This document shows positions 1-8,613 of a stretch of 64,000 nt of DNA, one piece after another. A model generated the notes under the pieces. That model saw only the letters and a list, made by a program, of their open reading frames with translations. It was not told the origin of the DNA and made no database searches. How positions within the stretch are numbered: the stretch's first letter is position 1; the number at the start of each line of letters is the position of its first letter. The translations under genes and the position numbers were made by a program. Source of the stretch: Hymenobacter rigui (GTDB lineage Bacteria > Bacteroidota > Bacteroidia > Cytophagales > Hymenobacteraceae); NCBI RefSeq assembly GCF_003944715.1, contig NZ_RWIT01000016.1:38991-102990 (forward strand). The letters run 5' to 3'.

Positions 1-70
1 TATAACTCCACGACATCCCCGGCGATATTTCTGCGTTCAACTGAGCAGTAACCTATATTGCAATACTACT

Positions 71-496
71 ATGAAACAAATACTACTCACCAACCCCAAC
101 GAATCCGTGTATTGCCAGCTTACCTACGATGCTTCCACCCAGTGGCTGCGAGTAGTATGGAATGGGCATGTGGGACCTGACCTGGCCATGCGGGGTGCTG
201 TGGCAAGCCTGGAAATACTCCGGGAGTATCACTGCCTTTATCTCTTTAACGACAACAGTCGCCTTGAAGGACCTTGGTTCGACTCCGTATACTGGCTTTC
301 CCACGAGTGGGGTCCGGCGGCGGCCAAAGCTGGTTTGCGCTATGTGGCGCACGTGACCCGGGCCAACAATTTTGCTACATCCTTCACGGCTACTCCGGTT
401 CACCAACTGTTCAACCAGTTTGAAATTCAGATTTTTGACCAAGCCGGTGAGGCTCTGGACTGGCTACGCAGCTGCCAGGCGCAGGAGCAGCTCTGA
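71..496 (+). CDS. small STAS/SEC14-like protein, function unknown
   Basis: A 141-residue protein with no signal peptide and no membrane segment, so probably cytoplasmic. Alternating short beta strands (for example LRVVWNGHV near residue 26 and CLYLFNDN near residue 55) and helices fit the SpoIIAA/STAS-SEC14-like fold that recurs as small orphan proteins in Hymenobacter-type genomes. No catalytic motif is visible. The ATG at 71 is the only start that keeps the first strand. The gene converges on xerD with about 20 bases between the stops, so the two do not share an operon. The fold is called by pattern recognition alone and the role is unknown. Confidence 0.6.
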   Translation: MKQILLTNPNESVYCQLTYDASTQWLRVVWNGHVGPDLAMRGAVASLEILREYHCLYLFNDNSRLEGPWFDSVYWLSHEWGPAAAKAGLRYVAHVTRANNFATSFTATPVHQLFNQFEIQIFDQAGEALDWLRSCQAQEQL

Positions 497-515
497 CCTG
501 CTGCTCAGAGCTGCT

Positions 516-1418
516 TCAGCTGCGCGGGTGAAACTCCGTAATTATCTGGCGCAGATAGTCCCGGTCGAGGTGGGTGTAGATTTCGGTGGTGGTTATGCTT
601 TCATGGCCCAGCATTTCCTGCACGGCCCGCAGGTCGGCGCCGCCTTCGATGAGGTGCGTGGCAAAGCTGTGCCGGAAGGTATGCGGGCTGATACTCTTGC
701 GGATACCGGCTGCCTCGGCGGCACTTTTGATAATGGTGAATACCGATACCCGGGAAATAGCGGAGCCCCGCTTGTTCAGGAATACCATGTCCTCGTGGCC
801 CGGCTTAATATCCTGGTGAGCCCGGATTCCCTGCAGATACAACCCCAGGTGCTTCAGCGCGTCGCGCCCGATGGGCACAAGGCGCTCCTTATTGCCTTTG
901 CCCGTCACGCGCACAAACCCCTGGTCGGCGTACAGGTTGGAGAGGCGCAGGCCCGTCAGCTCACTCACGCGCAGGCCGGAGCTATAGAGCACTTCCAGCA
1001 TGGCCCGGTTGCGGGTTCCCTCCGGCGTACTCAGGTCGATACCGCTGAGAATCTGCTCAATTTCGGGGTAGCTCAGGGTATCCGGCAGCTTGCGGCCGGT
1101 TTTGGGGGCATCCAGCGTATCGGTGGGGTCGATGGCCAGTAAATCCTCCATAATGAGGTAGCGGTAAAAGGCCTTGATGCCCGATAATGTGCGGGCCTGC
1201 GAAGTAGCCTCCATGCCCAACCCACCCAGCCAAGCCAGAAAGTCGCGCAGAATACGGGTAGTTACCTGTTGAGGCGAGGCCGGCAGCTTCTCCAGCTCCA
1301 GGTACTGGCGCAGTTTCTCCACGTCGCGCACGTAGGCCTCCACCGAGTTGGCCGACAGCGACTTTTCCAGCTGCAGGTAGCCGGCAAACTGCTTGATGGT
1401 GATGGACCAGGTAGACAT
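516..1418 (-). CDS. xerD: site-specific tyrosine recombinase XerD
   Basis: Tyrosine recombinase of 300 residues, the normal length for XerC/XerD, which resolve chromosome dimers at dif during division. An N-terminal SAM-like core-binding domain (about 1-100) precedes the catalytic domain. The catalytic set is complete: Arg150 (SGLRVSEL), Lys in GKGNKERL (about 174), His246 and Arg249 (HTFRH), His272 (LGHES) and Tyr281 (TEIYTH). No mobile-element genes flank it and the next gene, aroQ, diverges from it, which favours the housekeeping enzyme over a phage or transposon integrase. XerC and XerD are hard to separate by eye; the XerD name rests on the general match of length and C-terminal motifs. 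Confidence 0.9.
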   Translation of the reverse strand: MSTWSITIKQFAGYLQLEKSLSANSVEAYVRDVEKLRQYLELEKLPASPQQVTTRILRDFLAWLGGLGMEATSQARTLSGIKAFYRYLIMEDLLAIDPTDTLDAPKTGRKLPDTLSYPEIEQILSGIDLSTPEGTRNRAMLEVLYSSGLRVSELTGLRLSNLYADQGFVRVTGKGNKERLVPIGRDALKHLGLYLQGIRAHQDIKPGHEDMVFLNKRGSAISRVSVFTIIKSAAEAAGIRKSISPHTFRHSFATHLIEGGADLRAVQEMLGHESITTTEIYTHLDRDYLRQIITEFHPRS

Positions 1419-1613
1419 GTTGGGATAGTGCTTGGTTGTTAGTGCCGAGTGCCTGGCATTCGAGCATCGACAAAGGCAAAGCGGGTGTAAAACTTCGCTT
1501 TACTTGCAGTGCTGCCGTAGCTTGCGGCAACAGTTGCTTCCGCAAGCTACAAACTCTGCCTTCTGTCTGCCTTATACTCTCCAGGTACCTGGCACTAACA
1601 CCTAAGCACTAAG

Positions 1614-2060
1614 ATGAAAATCCTCCTCCTGAACGGCCCAAACCTGAACCTGCTGGGCCGGCGCGAGCCGGGCATTTACGGCACCCGCTCCTTCGATGAA
1701 TACTTGCCCGAGCTGCGCGAAGCCTTCCCGCACTTTGAGCTGGAATACTTTCAGAGCAACCATGAGGGCGAGTTAATTGACAAGCTGCACGAAGTAGGTT
1801 TCAGCTACCACGGTGTGGTGCTCAATGCCGGCGGCTACACCCACACCAGCGTGGCCCTGGCCGATGCCATTGCCGCCATTGGCACGCCGGTAGTAGAGGT
1901 GCATCTGAGCAATCTGCATGCCCGGGAGGAGTTCCGGCAGCGCAGCCTCATCGGGCGCAACTGCATCGGCAGCATCAGTGGGTTCAAGCTGGAGAGCTAT
2001 AAGCTGGCCCTGCACTACTTCGATGGACAGCGGCCCAAGCGGGTTGGGTTTAAGGTGTGA
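1614..2060 (+). CDS. aroQ: 3-dehydroquinate dehydratase, type II
   Basis: Catalyses the third shikimate-pathway step, 3-dehydroquinate to 3-dehydroshikimate, in the cytoplasm. At 148 residues it has the usual type II length. The family opening LLLNGPNLNLLGRREPGIYG is complete, with catalytic Tyr22 on the flexible lid. The NAGGYTHTSVALADAI substrate loop (about 71-86) and the VEVHLSN segment carrying His97 are present, followed by HAREEFRQRS. The 195-base gap to xerD holds the divergent promoters, of which I could not fix any. The ATG directly precedes the conserved first strand, so the start is secure. Confidence 0.95.
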   Translation: MKILLLNGPNLNLLGRREPGIYGTRSFDEYLPELREAFPHFELEYFQSNHEGELIDKLHEVGFSYHGVVLNAGGYTHTSVALADAIAAIGTPVVEVHLSNLHAREEFRQRSLIGRNCIGSISGFKLESYKLALHYFDGQRPKRVGFKV

Positions 2061-2215
2061 CCAGCACGCTATTCCAAAAGTTTCCTGAACAGCATCGGTA
2101 GCACCTGCTTCAGCCTGGGCCAATTTCCGGCCGCAGCGCGTGGTTCTTTTTTCTACACAAACTAAAGCACGGCGCTACTACTTTTACGTTCTCCTTCCTT
2201 TAGCCTTTCCAACCT

Positions 2216-3283
2216 ATGTATACATTCAATCCAGGTCCTTCTCAGGTGTACCCGCAGGTACGCCGCTACCTTCAGGATGCCTTTGATGAGGGCTGGCTCT
2301 CGGCTCCGCACCGGGGGGAGCGGTTTGTACAGCTGATGCGCCAGACGGTACAGGAGCTGAAAAACAAGCTCAACGTCCCGCAGGACTACACGGTGTTCTT
2401 CATGAGCTCAGCCACCGAGTGCTGGGAAGTGCTTACCCAAAGCCTCACGCCTACCAAAAGCTTCCACCTCTACAGTGGCGCCTTCGGAGAGAAGTGGTAT
2501 GAGTACGCCAAGGCCCTGCGCCCGGCCAGCACGGGCGTGCAGTTTGGCCTCGATGAAGTGCCCGATGTACACAATCTGCCCGGCCTCGACCTAGAAACAG
2601 ACCTGGTGTGCGTTACCCAGAACGAAACCAGCAATGCCACTCAGCTGCGCGACGGGGCCATTCTGAACCTGTACAACCGCCTGCCCAGCAACGCGCTGCT
2701 GGCCGTTGATGCCACCTCTTCCATGGCCGGTATTCAGCTGAAATTCATCAAGGCCGACATCTGGTACGCCTCGGTGCAGAAGTGCTTTGGGCTGCCGGCG
2801 GGCCTTTCGGTTATGCTGTTGTCGCCGAGGGCGGTGGAGCGGCTGCGGCGCATCAATGAGCGGAGCCACTACAACTCCCTGACGGCCCAGTACGAGAAGA
2901 TGCTCAACTTCCAGACCACCCACACTCCCAACGTGCTGGGTATCTACCTGCTGAGCCGCAGCCTCGCCGACCGGGCCCCCATCAAGGCCGTGCACCAGCA
3001 CCTCACGGACCGGGCCCAGAAGCTTTACGACTACTTCGACCAGGCCACCCAGCTCACGCCCCTGGTCACCAACCCCGAAACCCGTTCCACCACGGTTATT
3101 GGCCTGCAGGGTCCGCCCGCCCTCATTGAGGAGGTGAAACGCCGCGCGTTAAGTCAGGAATTGCAGCTGGGCAGCGGCTACGGCACCTGGAAGCCGACCA
3201 GCCTGCGCATTGCCAACTTCCCCGCCATTCCCGATGCCGCTTTCGAGCAGCTGGTGCAGTTCTTTGCCCGGGAATTTGCCTGA
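2216..3283 (+). CDS. class V aminotransferase (SerC / alanine-glyoxylate type)
   Basis: PLP-dependent enzyme of 355 residues. The opening TFNPGPSQVYPQV is typical of phosphoserine aminotransferase and alanine-glyoxylate aminotransferase relatives. The PLP-binding lysine is Lys189 in WYASVQKCFGLPAG, preceded by the cofactor aspartate in LLAVDATSSMAG. The sequence SSATECWEVLTQS (about 64-76) forms the phosphate-binding helix. By family it may make phosphoserine or serve glycine/serine metabolism, but no serA lies beside it, so the exact substrate stays open. Upstream aroQ is separated by 155 bases. The following inverted repeat at 3287-3373 probably ends the transcript. Confidence 0.8.
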   Translation: MYTFNPGPSQVYPQVRRYLQDAFDEGWLSAPHRGERFVQLMRQTVQELKNKLNVPQDYTVFFMSSATECWEVLTQSLTPTKSFHLYSGAFGEKWYEYAKALRPASTGVQFGLDEVPDVHNLPGLDLETDLVCVTQNETSNATQLRDGAILNLYNRLPSNALLAVDATSSMAGIQLKFIKADIWYASVQKCFGLPAGLSVMLLSPRAVERLRRINERSHYNSLTAQYEKMLNFQTTHTPNVLGIYLLSRSLADRAPIKAVHQHLTDRAQKLYDYFDQATQLTPLVTNPETRSTTVIGLQGPPALIEEVKRRALSQELQLGSGYGTWKPTSLRIANFPAIPDAAFEQLVQFFAREFA

Positions 3284-3286
3284 TTA

Positions 3287-3373
3287 ATTATGAGTGATGA
3301 GAGTTGAATTATGAATTGGTTAAGTCGCTTCTGAACGACCAACTTCAACTCTCATCATTCATCACTCATAATT
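3287..3373. repeat. imperfect inverted repeat between aminotransferase and marC-like gene
   Basis: The left arm AATTATGAGTGATGA plus GAGTTGAA is mirrored by the right arm TTCAACTC...TCATCACTCATAATT. The right arm carries seven additional bases. It can fold into a long stem after the aminotransferase stop and ends a few bases before the next ATG. It may act as a terminator or be a degenerate member of an intergenic palindrome family. Confidence 0.6.
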
Positions 3374-3380
3374 CCACCGC

Positions 3381-3941
3381 ATGTTCAGCCTCAAGGAAAT
3401 AGCCTCCGTTACGCTCACGCTGTTTGCCATCATTGATATTCTGGGTTCCATTCCCATTATCATCCAGATCCGGCAGCGGGAAGGCGGCATCAATGCCGAG
3501 GTAGCCACCCTAGTGGCCGGGGCCCTGATGGTGGCGTTCCTGTTTCTGGGCCAGAGCATCCTGAGCCTGTTCGGGGTTGACTTTCAGTCGTTTGCTTTGG
3601 CCGGGGCGGTTATCATCTTCCTGATTGGCATGGAGATGATTCTGGGTGTGGAGCTGTTCAAGCACAACCCACTGGCCGCTACAGGCTCCATTGTACCGCT
3701 GGCATTTCCGCTCATTGTGGGCGCCGGCACTATGACGACGCTGCTTTCCCTGCGGGCCGCCTACCAGCTACCCAACGTGCTGGCCGGTATTCTGGTAAAC
3801 CTCGTGTTCGTGTACCTGGTGCTGAAAAGTTCCGCCTGGATTGAGCGCAAGCTGGGTAAGGCCGGCGAGGATATTCTACGCCGCGTATTCGGCGTGATTC
3901 TGCTGGCCATTGCCATTAAGCTGTTCAAAGCCAATTTTTAG
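3381..3941 (+). CDS. MarC family inner-membrane protein
   Basis: Integral membrane protein of 186 residues, at the family's usual size of about 190-210. Six hydrophobic segments are visible. The first holds the family start FSLKEIASVTLTLFAIIDILGSIPIII, with the D-x-x-G-x-x-P pattern typical of MarC/YhgN/YchE proteins, and a second copy-like pattern, IVPLAFPLIVGAGTMTTLL, occurs near residues 98-116. MarC was once linked to antibiotic resistance, but that link was withdrawn and the transported substrate is unknown. The start follows the inverted repeat directly. It converges on the antiporter gene with 76 bases between stops. Confidence 0.88.
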   Translation: MFSLKEIASVTLTLFAIIDILGSIPIIIQIRQREGGINAEVATLVAGALMVAFLFLGQSILSLFGVDFQSFALAGAVIIFLIGMEMILGVELFKHNPLAATGSIVPLAFPLIVGAGTMTTLLSLRAAYQLPNVLAGILVNLVFVYLVLKSSAWIERKLGKAGEDILRRVFGVILLAIAIKLFKANF

Positions 3942-4017
3942 GGAAGCTTAGGAGCCAAGAGCTAGAAGTCAGGGAACCAGACGTACACCTTCCAGCTCCT
4001 GACTCCTGACTTCTTCC

Positions 4018-5205
4018 CTAATACTCCCCTAGTTCCGGCTCCTGACGACTCATGAGCAGGCCCACCATCATCAGCACCCCGGTCAGCAGGATTACCACGA
4101 ACAGAATGTTCTCACTGACCTCGCCAATAAGGTGCTTTTCCGGAATGCTGTAGAACAATAGCACCGTAATCAGGCCTTTGGGGGCAATGAACAGCTCCGG
4201 AATCAGGTCGGTGCGGGCAATGTAGCGCAGGTACACAAACCGGATAGCTGTAAGGGCCGCCACTATGAGTACGCCCTGAAATAGCAGCTGCGGGCTCAGC
4301 ACATTGCTGAGTGTGATGCTGAAGCCGAACAGCAGAAAAAAGAACGTGCGGATCAGAAAGGCCGACTCAGCCGTGATGCTCCGCAGCTGGTGCACTTCCT
4401 CGCTCAGGCGCTCCGGCCGGAACCAGCGGCGCAGCGGCCCCTTCAGGAAGTGCTCGGCATTGTTCACGGCCAGCCCGAATACCAGCACCAGCACCAACGA
4501 CGACAAGTGCAGCTTCTTGGCCAGGCTGTAGAGCAGAATCAGAAAGGCCAGAATCAGGAAGAACTTCACGTGCAGCCGAATCCGGTCGAGCAGGAAGGCC
4601 AGGGCCGCCGTGCTGAGAACCGCCACCACCAGCACCGCCAGCACATCGGCCCCGAACGTAAGCACGGAAGCTCCCTGGGCAAAATTGTTCTGCAGGGCAA
4701 AGTTGAAGAACATGATGCCCAGGATATCGGAAAACGTGCTTTCATACACGATAAACTCCTGTTTCTCGCCCTGCAGACTCGCCACGCTGGGAATAGCAAT
4801 GGCGGAGCTGATAACGGCCAGCGGAATAGCATTTATCAAGCAACTCTGGAAGCTCACGCGCAGCCAGTAGTGCAGAATCAGGGCAATGACCACCGCCTGC
4901 ACCACCAGAATCAGGGCCGCCGCGAAAAAAGACCGACGAATCAGTGGGGCTTTGGCGCGGCTGATTTTCAGGTCGAGCGCGCCTTCCAGCACAATCATAA
5001 TCAGCCCGATGATGCCGAATATTTCCAGGACCACCTTGGGCACCAGCAGCGTAAAATCGAAGTAGTCTGCCGTTTGCCGCAGGGCAATACCCGCCAGCAG
5101 CAGCATCAGCACCGAGGGCACCTTGGTGGCCCGCGCTGCCAGATCGAACAGGTACGAAAGGATGACGGCCAGACTCAGCCCAATCAGAATAGAATACGAA
5201 CCCAT
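4018..5205 (-). CDS. cation/proton antiporter (Na+/H+ exchanger family)
   Basis: Polytopic inner-membrane protein of 395 residues with about twelve hydrophobic segments, matching the CPA-type sodium/hydrogen exchanger fold. LLAGIALRQTADYF near the first helices and IGLIMIVLEGALDLKISRAKAP mark the conserved N-terminal half, while APKGLITVLLFYSIP near residue 345 matches the family's late conserved helix. It would trade Na+ or K+ for H+ to control pH and ion balance. I chose the ATG at 5205 (MGSYSILIG) because the longer reading frame to 5259 adds a polar stretch before the first helix. A Trk/KefC-type soluble C-terminal domain is absent. Confidence 0.8.
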   Translation of the reverse strand: MGSYSILIGLSLAVILSYLFDLAARATKVPSVLMLLLAGIALRQTADYFDFTLLVPKVVLEIFGIIGLIMIVLEGALDLKISRAKAPLIRRSFFAAALILVVQAVVIALILHYWLRVSFQSCLINAIPLAVISSAIAIPSVASLQGEKQEFIVYESTFSDILGIMFFNFALQNNFAQGASVLTFGADVLAVLVVAVLSTAALAFLLDRIRLHVKFFLILAFLILLYSLAKKLHLSSLVLVLVFGLAVNNAEHFLKGPLRRWFRPERLSEEVHQLRSITAESAFLIRTFFFLLFGFSITLSNVLSPQLLFQGVLIVAALTAIRFVYLRYIARTDLIPELFIAPKGLITVLLFYSIPEKHLIGEVSENILFVVILLTGVLMMVGLLMSRQEPELGEY

Positions 5206-5302
5206 GCCGTGTAGATAAGCCCAACAATTGCTTCGGCTATACGCATATGCCATCTGCATGGCCGCTTTTGCCGTTTTTTCCCGGATTCGCGTCCCCTGCT
5301 AG

Positions 5303-5310
5303 TACCTTTG
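5303..5310 (+). promoter_or_regulatory. TACCTTTG -7 element
   Basis: Match to the Bacteroidota -7 consensus TAnnTTTG, only four bases before the ATG of the flavoprotein gene at 5315. If used, transcription would begin at or just after the start codon, giving an almost leaderless message. No clear TTTG sits 20 bases upstream. Confidence 0.4.
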
Positions 5311-5314
5311 CCGG

Positions 5315-6553
5315 ATGCAGCGCCTTACTTCTCCAACTGTTGCCATTATCGGCGGCGGCCCGGCCGGCTTGCTGGCCGCGCAACACCTGACCGAAGCCGG
5401 GTATCGGGTGCAGGTGTTTGAAGCACAGGCTACCCTGGGCCGGAAGTTTCTGGTAGCCGGCCATGGCGGCTTCAACCTGACCAATGCCGAGGAAGGCACG
5501 CAATTCGCCGCCCGCTACGGTGCGCAGGCCCAGGACTTTACCCGATACCTGCAGGCCTTCTCCCCTGCTCACCTGCGGGCCTGGGCCGCTGAGTTAGGCA
5601 TCAGCACGTTTGTGGGCACCAGCGGGCGGGTGTTTCCGGAGCCGGAGCACAAGCCGGCCCACCTGCTGCGGGCGTGGCTGGAGCGGCTCCGGAACCTGGG
5701 GGTGGAGTTGCACACCCGCCACCGCTGGCTGGGCTTTGCGCCTGATAATGGTCTGCGCATCCGTCACGAAGTAACGGGGGAAGAATTGTTGATCCGGCCG
5801 GATGCAACGCTGCTGGCCCTGGGCGGCGCCAGCTGGGCCAAAACCGGCTCCGATGGTCAGTGGCTGCCAGTACTGGAGGCGGCGGGAGTGCACTGCGTGC
5901 CATTTGCTCCCAGCAACTGTGGTGCAGAGGTTGCCTGGTCGGCCTATTTCAGGGAAAAGGTGGGCCGCCAGCCGCTCAAGAACGTGGCGCTCAGCTGCGG
6001 CCCCCATACTGTGCGCGGCGAAATCCTGCTGACCGATTACGGACTGGAAGGCACGCCGGTGTATGCCCTCACGCCGCACCTGCGGGCCGTGCTGGCCGTT
6101 GGCACACCGGCCTTCCTGCACCTAAATCTGAAACCCGACCTCCCCCCCCGGCAGCTGACGGAAAAACTCAGCCGACGCCGGGCCGGCAAATCCTGGGCAG
6201 CGTTTCTGGCCGATGCGCTCCGGCTCCGCCAGCCGGTACCAACGTTGCTGCGGGAGCTGGGGCCCGCCGTATTTCCAGCCGACGCCAGCCTGGTAGAGAA
6301 GCTACTGACTCAGCTGCCCATTCCAGTGGCCGGGCTGCGCCCACTCGATGAGGCCATCAGCACGGCGGGCGGCGTGGCCTGGGCGGCTGTGAATAACCAC
6401 CTGATGCTGCGTAGCCGCCCAGGCACGTTTGTGGCCGGCGAAATGCTGGACTGGGAAGCGCCCACTGGCGGCTATCTGCTACAAGGCTGCTTCAGTACAG
6501 GGGCGTGGGCCGCGCAGGGTATCCGGCACTGGCTGGCAGAAACTGGCCGGTAG
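5315..6553 (+). CDS. FAD-dependent flavoprotein (HI0933/BaiN-like family)
   Basis: Soluble flavoprotein of 412 residues. The N-terminal dinucleotide fold is clear: VAIIGGGPAGLLAAQHLTEAG with the GxGxxG pattern at about 13-18, then an acidic strand end (VQVFEAQ). The family motifs GRKFLVAGHGGFNLTNAEE (about 47-65) and the C-terminal GEMLDWEAPTGGYLLQGCFSTGAWAAQGI, which closes the FAD site, are intact. Relatives are annotated as aminoacetone oxidase-like or TIGR03862 proteins, but a physiological reaction is not established. A -7-like box sits just ahead of the ATG. The next gene lies on the other strand and converges on it with 18 bases between. Confidence 0.85.
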   Translation: MQRLTSPTVAIIGGGPAGLLAAQHLTEAGYRVQVFEAQATLGRKFLVAGHGGFNLTNAEEGTQFAARYGAQAQDFTRYLQAFSPAHLRAWAAELGISTFVGTSGRVFPEPEHKPAHLLRAWLERLRNLGVELHTRHRWLGFAPDNGLRIRHEVTGEELLIRPDATLLALGGASWAKTGSDGQWLPVLEAAGVHCVPFAPSNCGAEVAWSAYFREKVGRQPLKNVALSCGPHTVRGEILLTDYGLEGTPVYALTPHLRAVLAVGTPAFLHLNLKPDLPPRQLTEKLSRRRAGKSWAAFLADALRLRQPVPTLLRELGPAVFPADASLVEKLLTQLPIPVAGLRPLDEAISTAGGVAWAAVNNHLMLRSRPGTFVAGEMLDWEAPTGGYLLQGCFSTGAWAAQGIRHWLAETGR

Positions 6554-6571
6554 AATCGGCGAACAGTTTGT

Positions 6572-6847
6572 TTAATGGTTTTCCTCGTGCGCAGCTTTTT
6601 CGGCGGCAGCCAGAATGGCCCGGGCTTCGCGTAGCAGGCGTTGCCCCTGGTTCATTTCCTGTTGCAGAATCAGGGCGAACAGCACGAAGTAGGTTAGTAT
6701 CGGTAACACCATCCCCAACGCAAACCAGAGCCAGAAGGAGCGGCCGTGCGTGTAGGCGCAGTAGCCACAGGTAAATGCCACCATAGCAAGCCCGGCCACC
6801 AGTACCAGCAGCAACAGCACTCCAAACAGGTGGGCTACATCTACCAT
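6572..6847 (-). CDS. small two-helix membrane protein, unknown
   Basis: Predicted 91-residue protein starting MVDVAHLFGV. Two hydrophobic helices are visible (about 7-25 and 40-63), the second following YTHGRSFWLWFALGM, and then a charged amphipathic C-terminal tail rich in Glu, Arg and Ala that could be a short coiled coil. The pattern resembles small orphan membrane proteins common in Bacteroidota, and I cannot assign a function. A longer frame reaching 6985 exists, but its added 46 residues are basic and lack a hydrophobic signal, so I prefer the ATG at 6847. It has its own strand between two plus-strand genes. Confidence 0.6.
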   Translation of the reverse strand: MVDVAHLFGVLLLLVLVAGLAMVAFTCGYCAYTHGRSFWLWFALGMVLPILTYFVLFALILQQEMNQGQRLLREARAILAAAEKAAHEENH

Positions 6848-7051
6848 AATAGTGTCACAACAGAAAACAACGTGGAGAATATACGGAATAGAGCCGGATT
6901 TTTGTGCTTTTCCTCCTGTTATAACGCGCTTCCTGCCAGGTTGTTTTGCTGACTTTATTGTACGATTCCTTCCTCCTGGCACCACCGGGCAGCGGCTTTT
7001 TCCGTACTTGGAGAATTCTGCCCGTATTTCCTCTTTCGCTTATCCTCCCTT

Positions 7052-8503
7052 ATGTGGGAAAATCAAAGTTTGTTCCGCGTTTCGGCGCAGTTGTTTGCCG
7101 ATGGCGTTTTCAATTTACTTGACCGGACCCTGAAGCCGGAGGTGTTTCTGCTGGGGCTGGCGTCGGCCCGTGAAACCGATGAGCCCGAGGCCATTGTGGT
7201 GGAGCCTCGCATGCACCGCTACCAGCCCCACGATTTCGCCAGTATTAAAGCCCGGGCCGCCGCCATGGAGCCTGATGGGCCGCGTGAAGTGGTGTACCAC
7301 CTGCATCCTCTCGACCACGACCGGTACGAGAAACAGCGCTGGTATGACCTGTTGCGCCGCGCCACGGAACACTCCCTCACCGATTTGGTCACCAGCCGGC
7401 AGGAAGGACGCATCAGCTTTTGCTCGCAGCCGGTAACCGTAGGCGGCTACTTGGTTGTCATCGTACTTCAGCTGAGTGCCGAAGCGTACCACAGCTATTA
7501 TGCTCTGCCGGGGCCCACCGGCCCTACCCGACCGGCCTCGCTGCTGGCGGCTACGGTACAGGAAGTGCTGCAGGATGCCTCCCGGGCCCTGCGTGAATCG
7601 GACACCGACGACGACCGGCCGGTGCTGGACCGTGACTACAATGAGGTACTGCGGGCGGCTGGCCGCCGCTTCATGCTACGGGCTGCCGCCGGCTCCCATG
7701 GCCTCTACGACGCCTGCAACGGAGTGGCTGCCCTACGCCATGAAGGCGACGAAGGGGTGGGCACCATGCTGGTTTCCCGCCGCAACCACCAGGCCGTAGT
7801 ACCAGTCCTGACGCTGGAATCCCCGATTCCGCTGCGCGACTACCGCCGTATCCGGAAGCTGCTGGAACTGAGCGAAGACCGAAACTCCCTGATTACAGAT
7901 GCCACCGACGTATTCGGGCTGGGGTATCTGATTGAGCCCACCGACCCGCAGTACGAGCCCCTGTTCACGGTGCACTTCACCAAGCACTACAGCTGGGAGC
8001 TCAGCCACGACGGCCAGGTGATGATGAAAGTGGTTTCGAATACGCCCCGCCTGCCCCAGGGTACCGTGGATGAGAATAACTTCACGGAGGCTATCCGGCG
8101 GGTATTTCCAGCCGTGGATACGGCCGGTATTGCATACCTCTGGGAACTCACGCTCAAAGCCACCACCCAGTCCAACGGCACTATTCTGCTGATTTCAGAA
8201 GGTGCCGCGCAGGAAGCTGCCCGCCTTACCCGCCAGTGCTTCCGGGTTGCGCCGCGCCTGATGACGCCTTCCGTGCTGCGCCTCGTTACCAATATTGATG
8301 GAGCCGTGCTCATTGACCCCGCTGGCACCTGCTACGCCATTGGCGTTATCCTTGATGGCCTAGCCACTGAAAAAGGAGACTCCAGCCGAGGCTCACGTTA
8401 CAACTCAGCCCTTCGCTACGTAGAAAGCAGCCGCTACCCCGTATTGGCCGTTGTGGTCAGCGAAGATGGCTGGATAGACCTTCTCCCGCCGGTGCGACGG
8501 TAA
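7052..8503 (+). CDS. putative nucleotide-sensor protein with degenerate DisA/DAC-like C-terminal domain (DACNV type)
   Basis: Soluble protein of 483 residues. The first 340 residues are alpha/beta with no motif I recognise. The last 130 resemble the diadenylate cyclase (DAC) fold: NGTILLISEG, then DGAVLIDPAGTCYAIGVIL (the DGA motif retained), then GSRYNSALRYVE where active DAC enzymes carry GTRHRAA, and finally VLAVVVSEDGWIDLLP. The loss of the RHR catalytic signature and the overall plan fit the DACNV class of predicted nucleotide sensors described by Burroughs and Aravind. It stands alone: neighbours on both sides are on the other strand, and a perfect 37-bp palindrome follows the stop. Cyclase activity is unlikely; nucleotide binding is an inference. 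Confidence 0.6.
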   Translation: MWENQSLFRVSAQLFADGVFNLLDRTLKPEVFLLGLASARETDEPEAIVVEPRMHRYQPHDFASIKARAAAMEPDGPREVVYHLHPLDHDRYEKQRWYDLLRRATEHSLTDLVTSRQEGRISFCSQPVTVGGYLVVIVLQLSAEAYHSYYALPGPTGPTRPASLLAATVQEVLQDASRALRESDTDDDRPVLDRDYNEVLRAAGRRFMLRAAAGSHGLYDACNGVAALRHEGDEGVGTMLVSRRNHQAVVPVLTLESPIPLRDYRRIRKLLELSEDRNSLITDATDVFGLGYLIEPTDPQYEPLFTVHFTKHYSWELSHDGQVMMKVVSNTPRLPQGTVDENNFTEAIRRVFPAVDTAGIAYLWELTLKATTQSNGTILLISEGAAQEAARLTRQCFRVAPRLMTPSVLRLVTNIDGAVLIDPAGTCYAIGVILDGLATEKGDSSRGSRYNSALRYVESSRYPVLAVVVSEDGWIDLLPPVRR

Positions 8504-8505
8504 GA

Positions 8506-8608
8506 GAGCAACTGAGTAGCGGCGTAACGGAGTACCTGTTCTGACGTTACTGCCACTTGGGGACTGACGTGAGAACAGGTACTCCGTTACGCCGCTACTC
8601 AGTTGCTC
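8506..8608. repeat. perfect 37-bp inverted repeat, 29-base loop
   Basis: Left arm 8506-8542 and right arm 8572-8608 are exact reverse complements over 37 bases, beginning GAGCAACTGAGTAGCGGCG. It lies between two convergent genes, ending six bases before the aldo/keto reductase stop. It has no T-run. It could serve as a two-way terminator or be a MITE-like or REP-like palindrome. Its arm sequence differs from the GTCAT-type palindromes elsewhere in the window. Confidence 0.9.
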
Positions 8609-8613
8609 ATCCC

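Noticed and set aside
372..1142. Long plus-strand frame (256 residues) over xerD
   Set aside because: It is antisense to xerD, whose full catalytic set is present; its product shows no domain.
516..1418. xerD considered as a mobile-element integrase
   Set aside because: No cargo, att-like repeats or phage genes nearby; length and motifs are those of the housekeeping recombinase.
8506..8608. Palindrome considered as a CRISPR-like unit or small RNA gene
   Set aside because: Only one copy, no spacers, and no promoter; better described as an inverted repeat.
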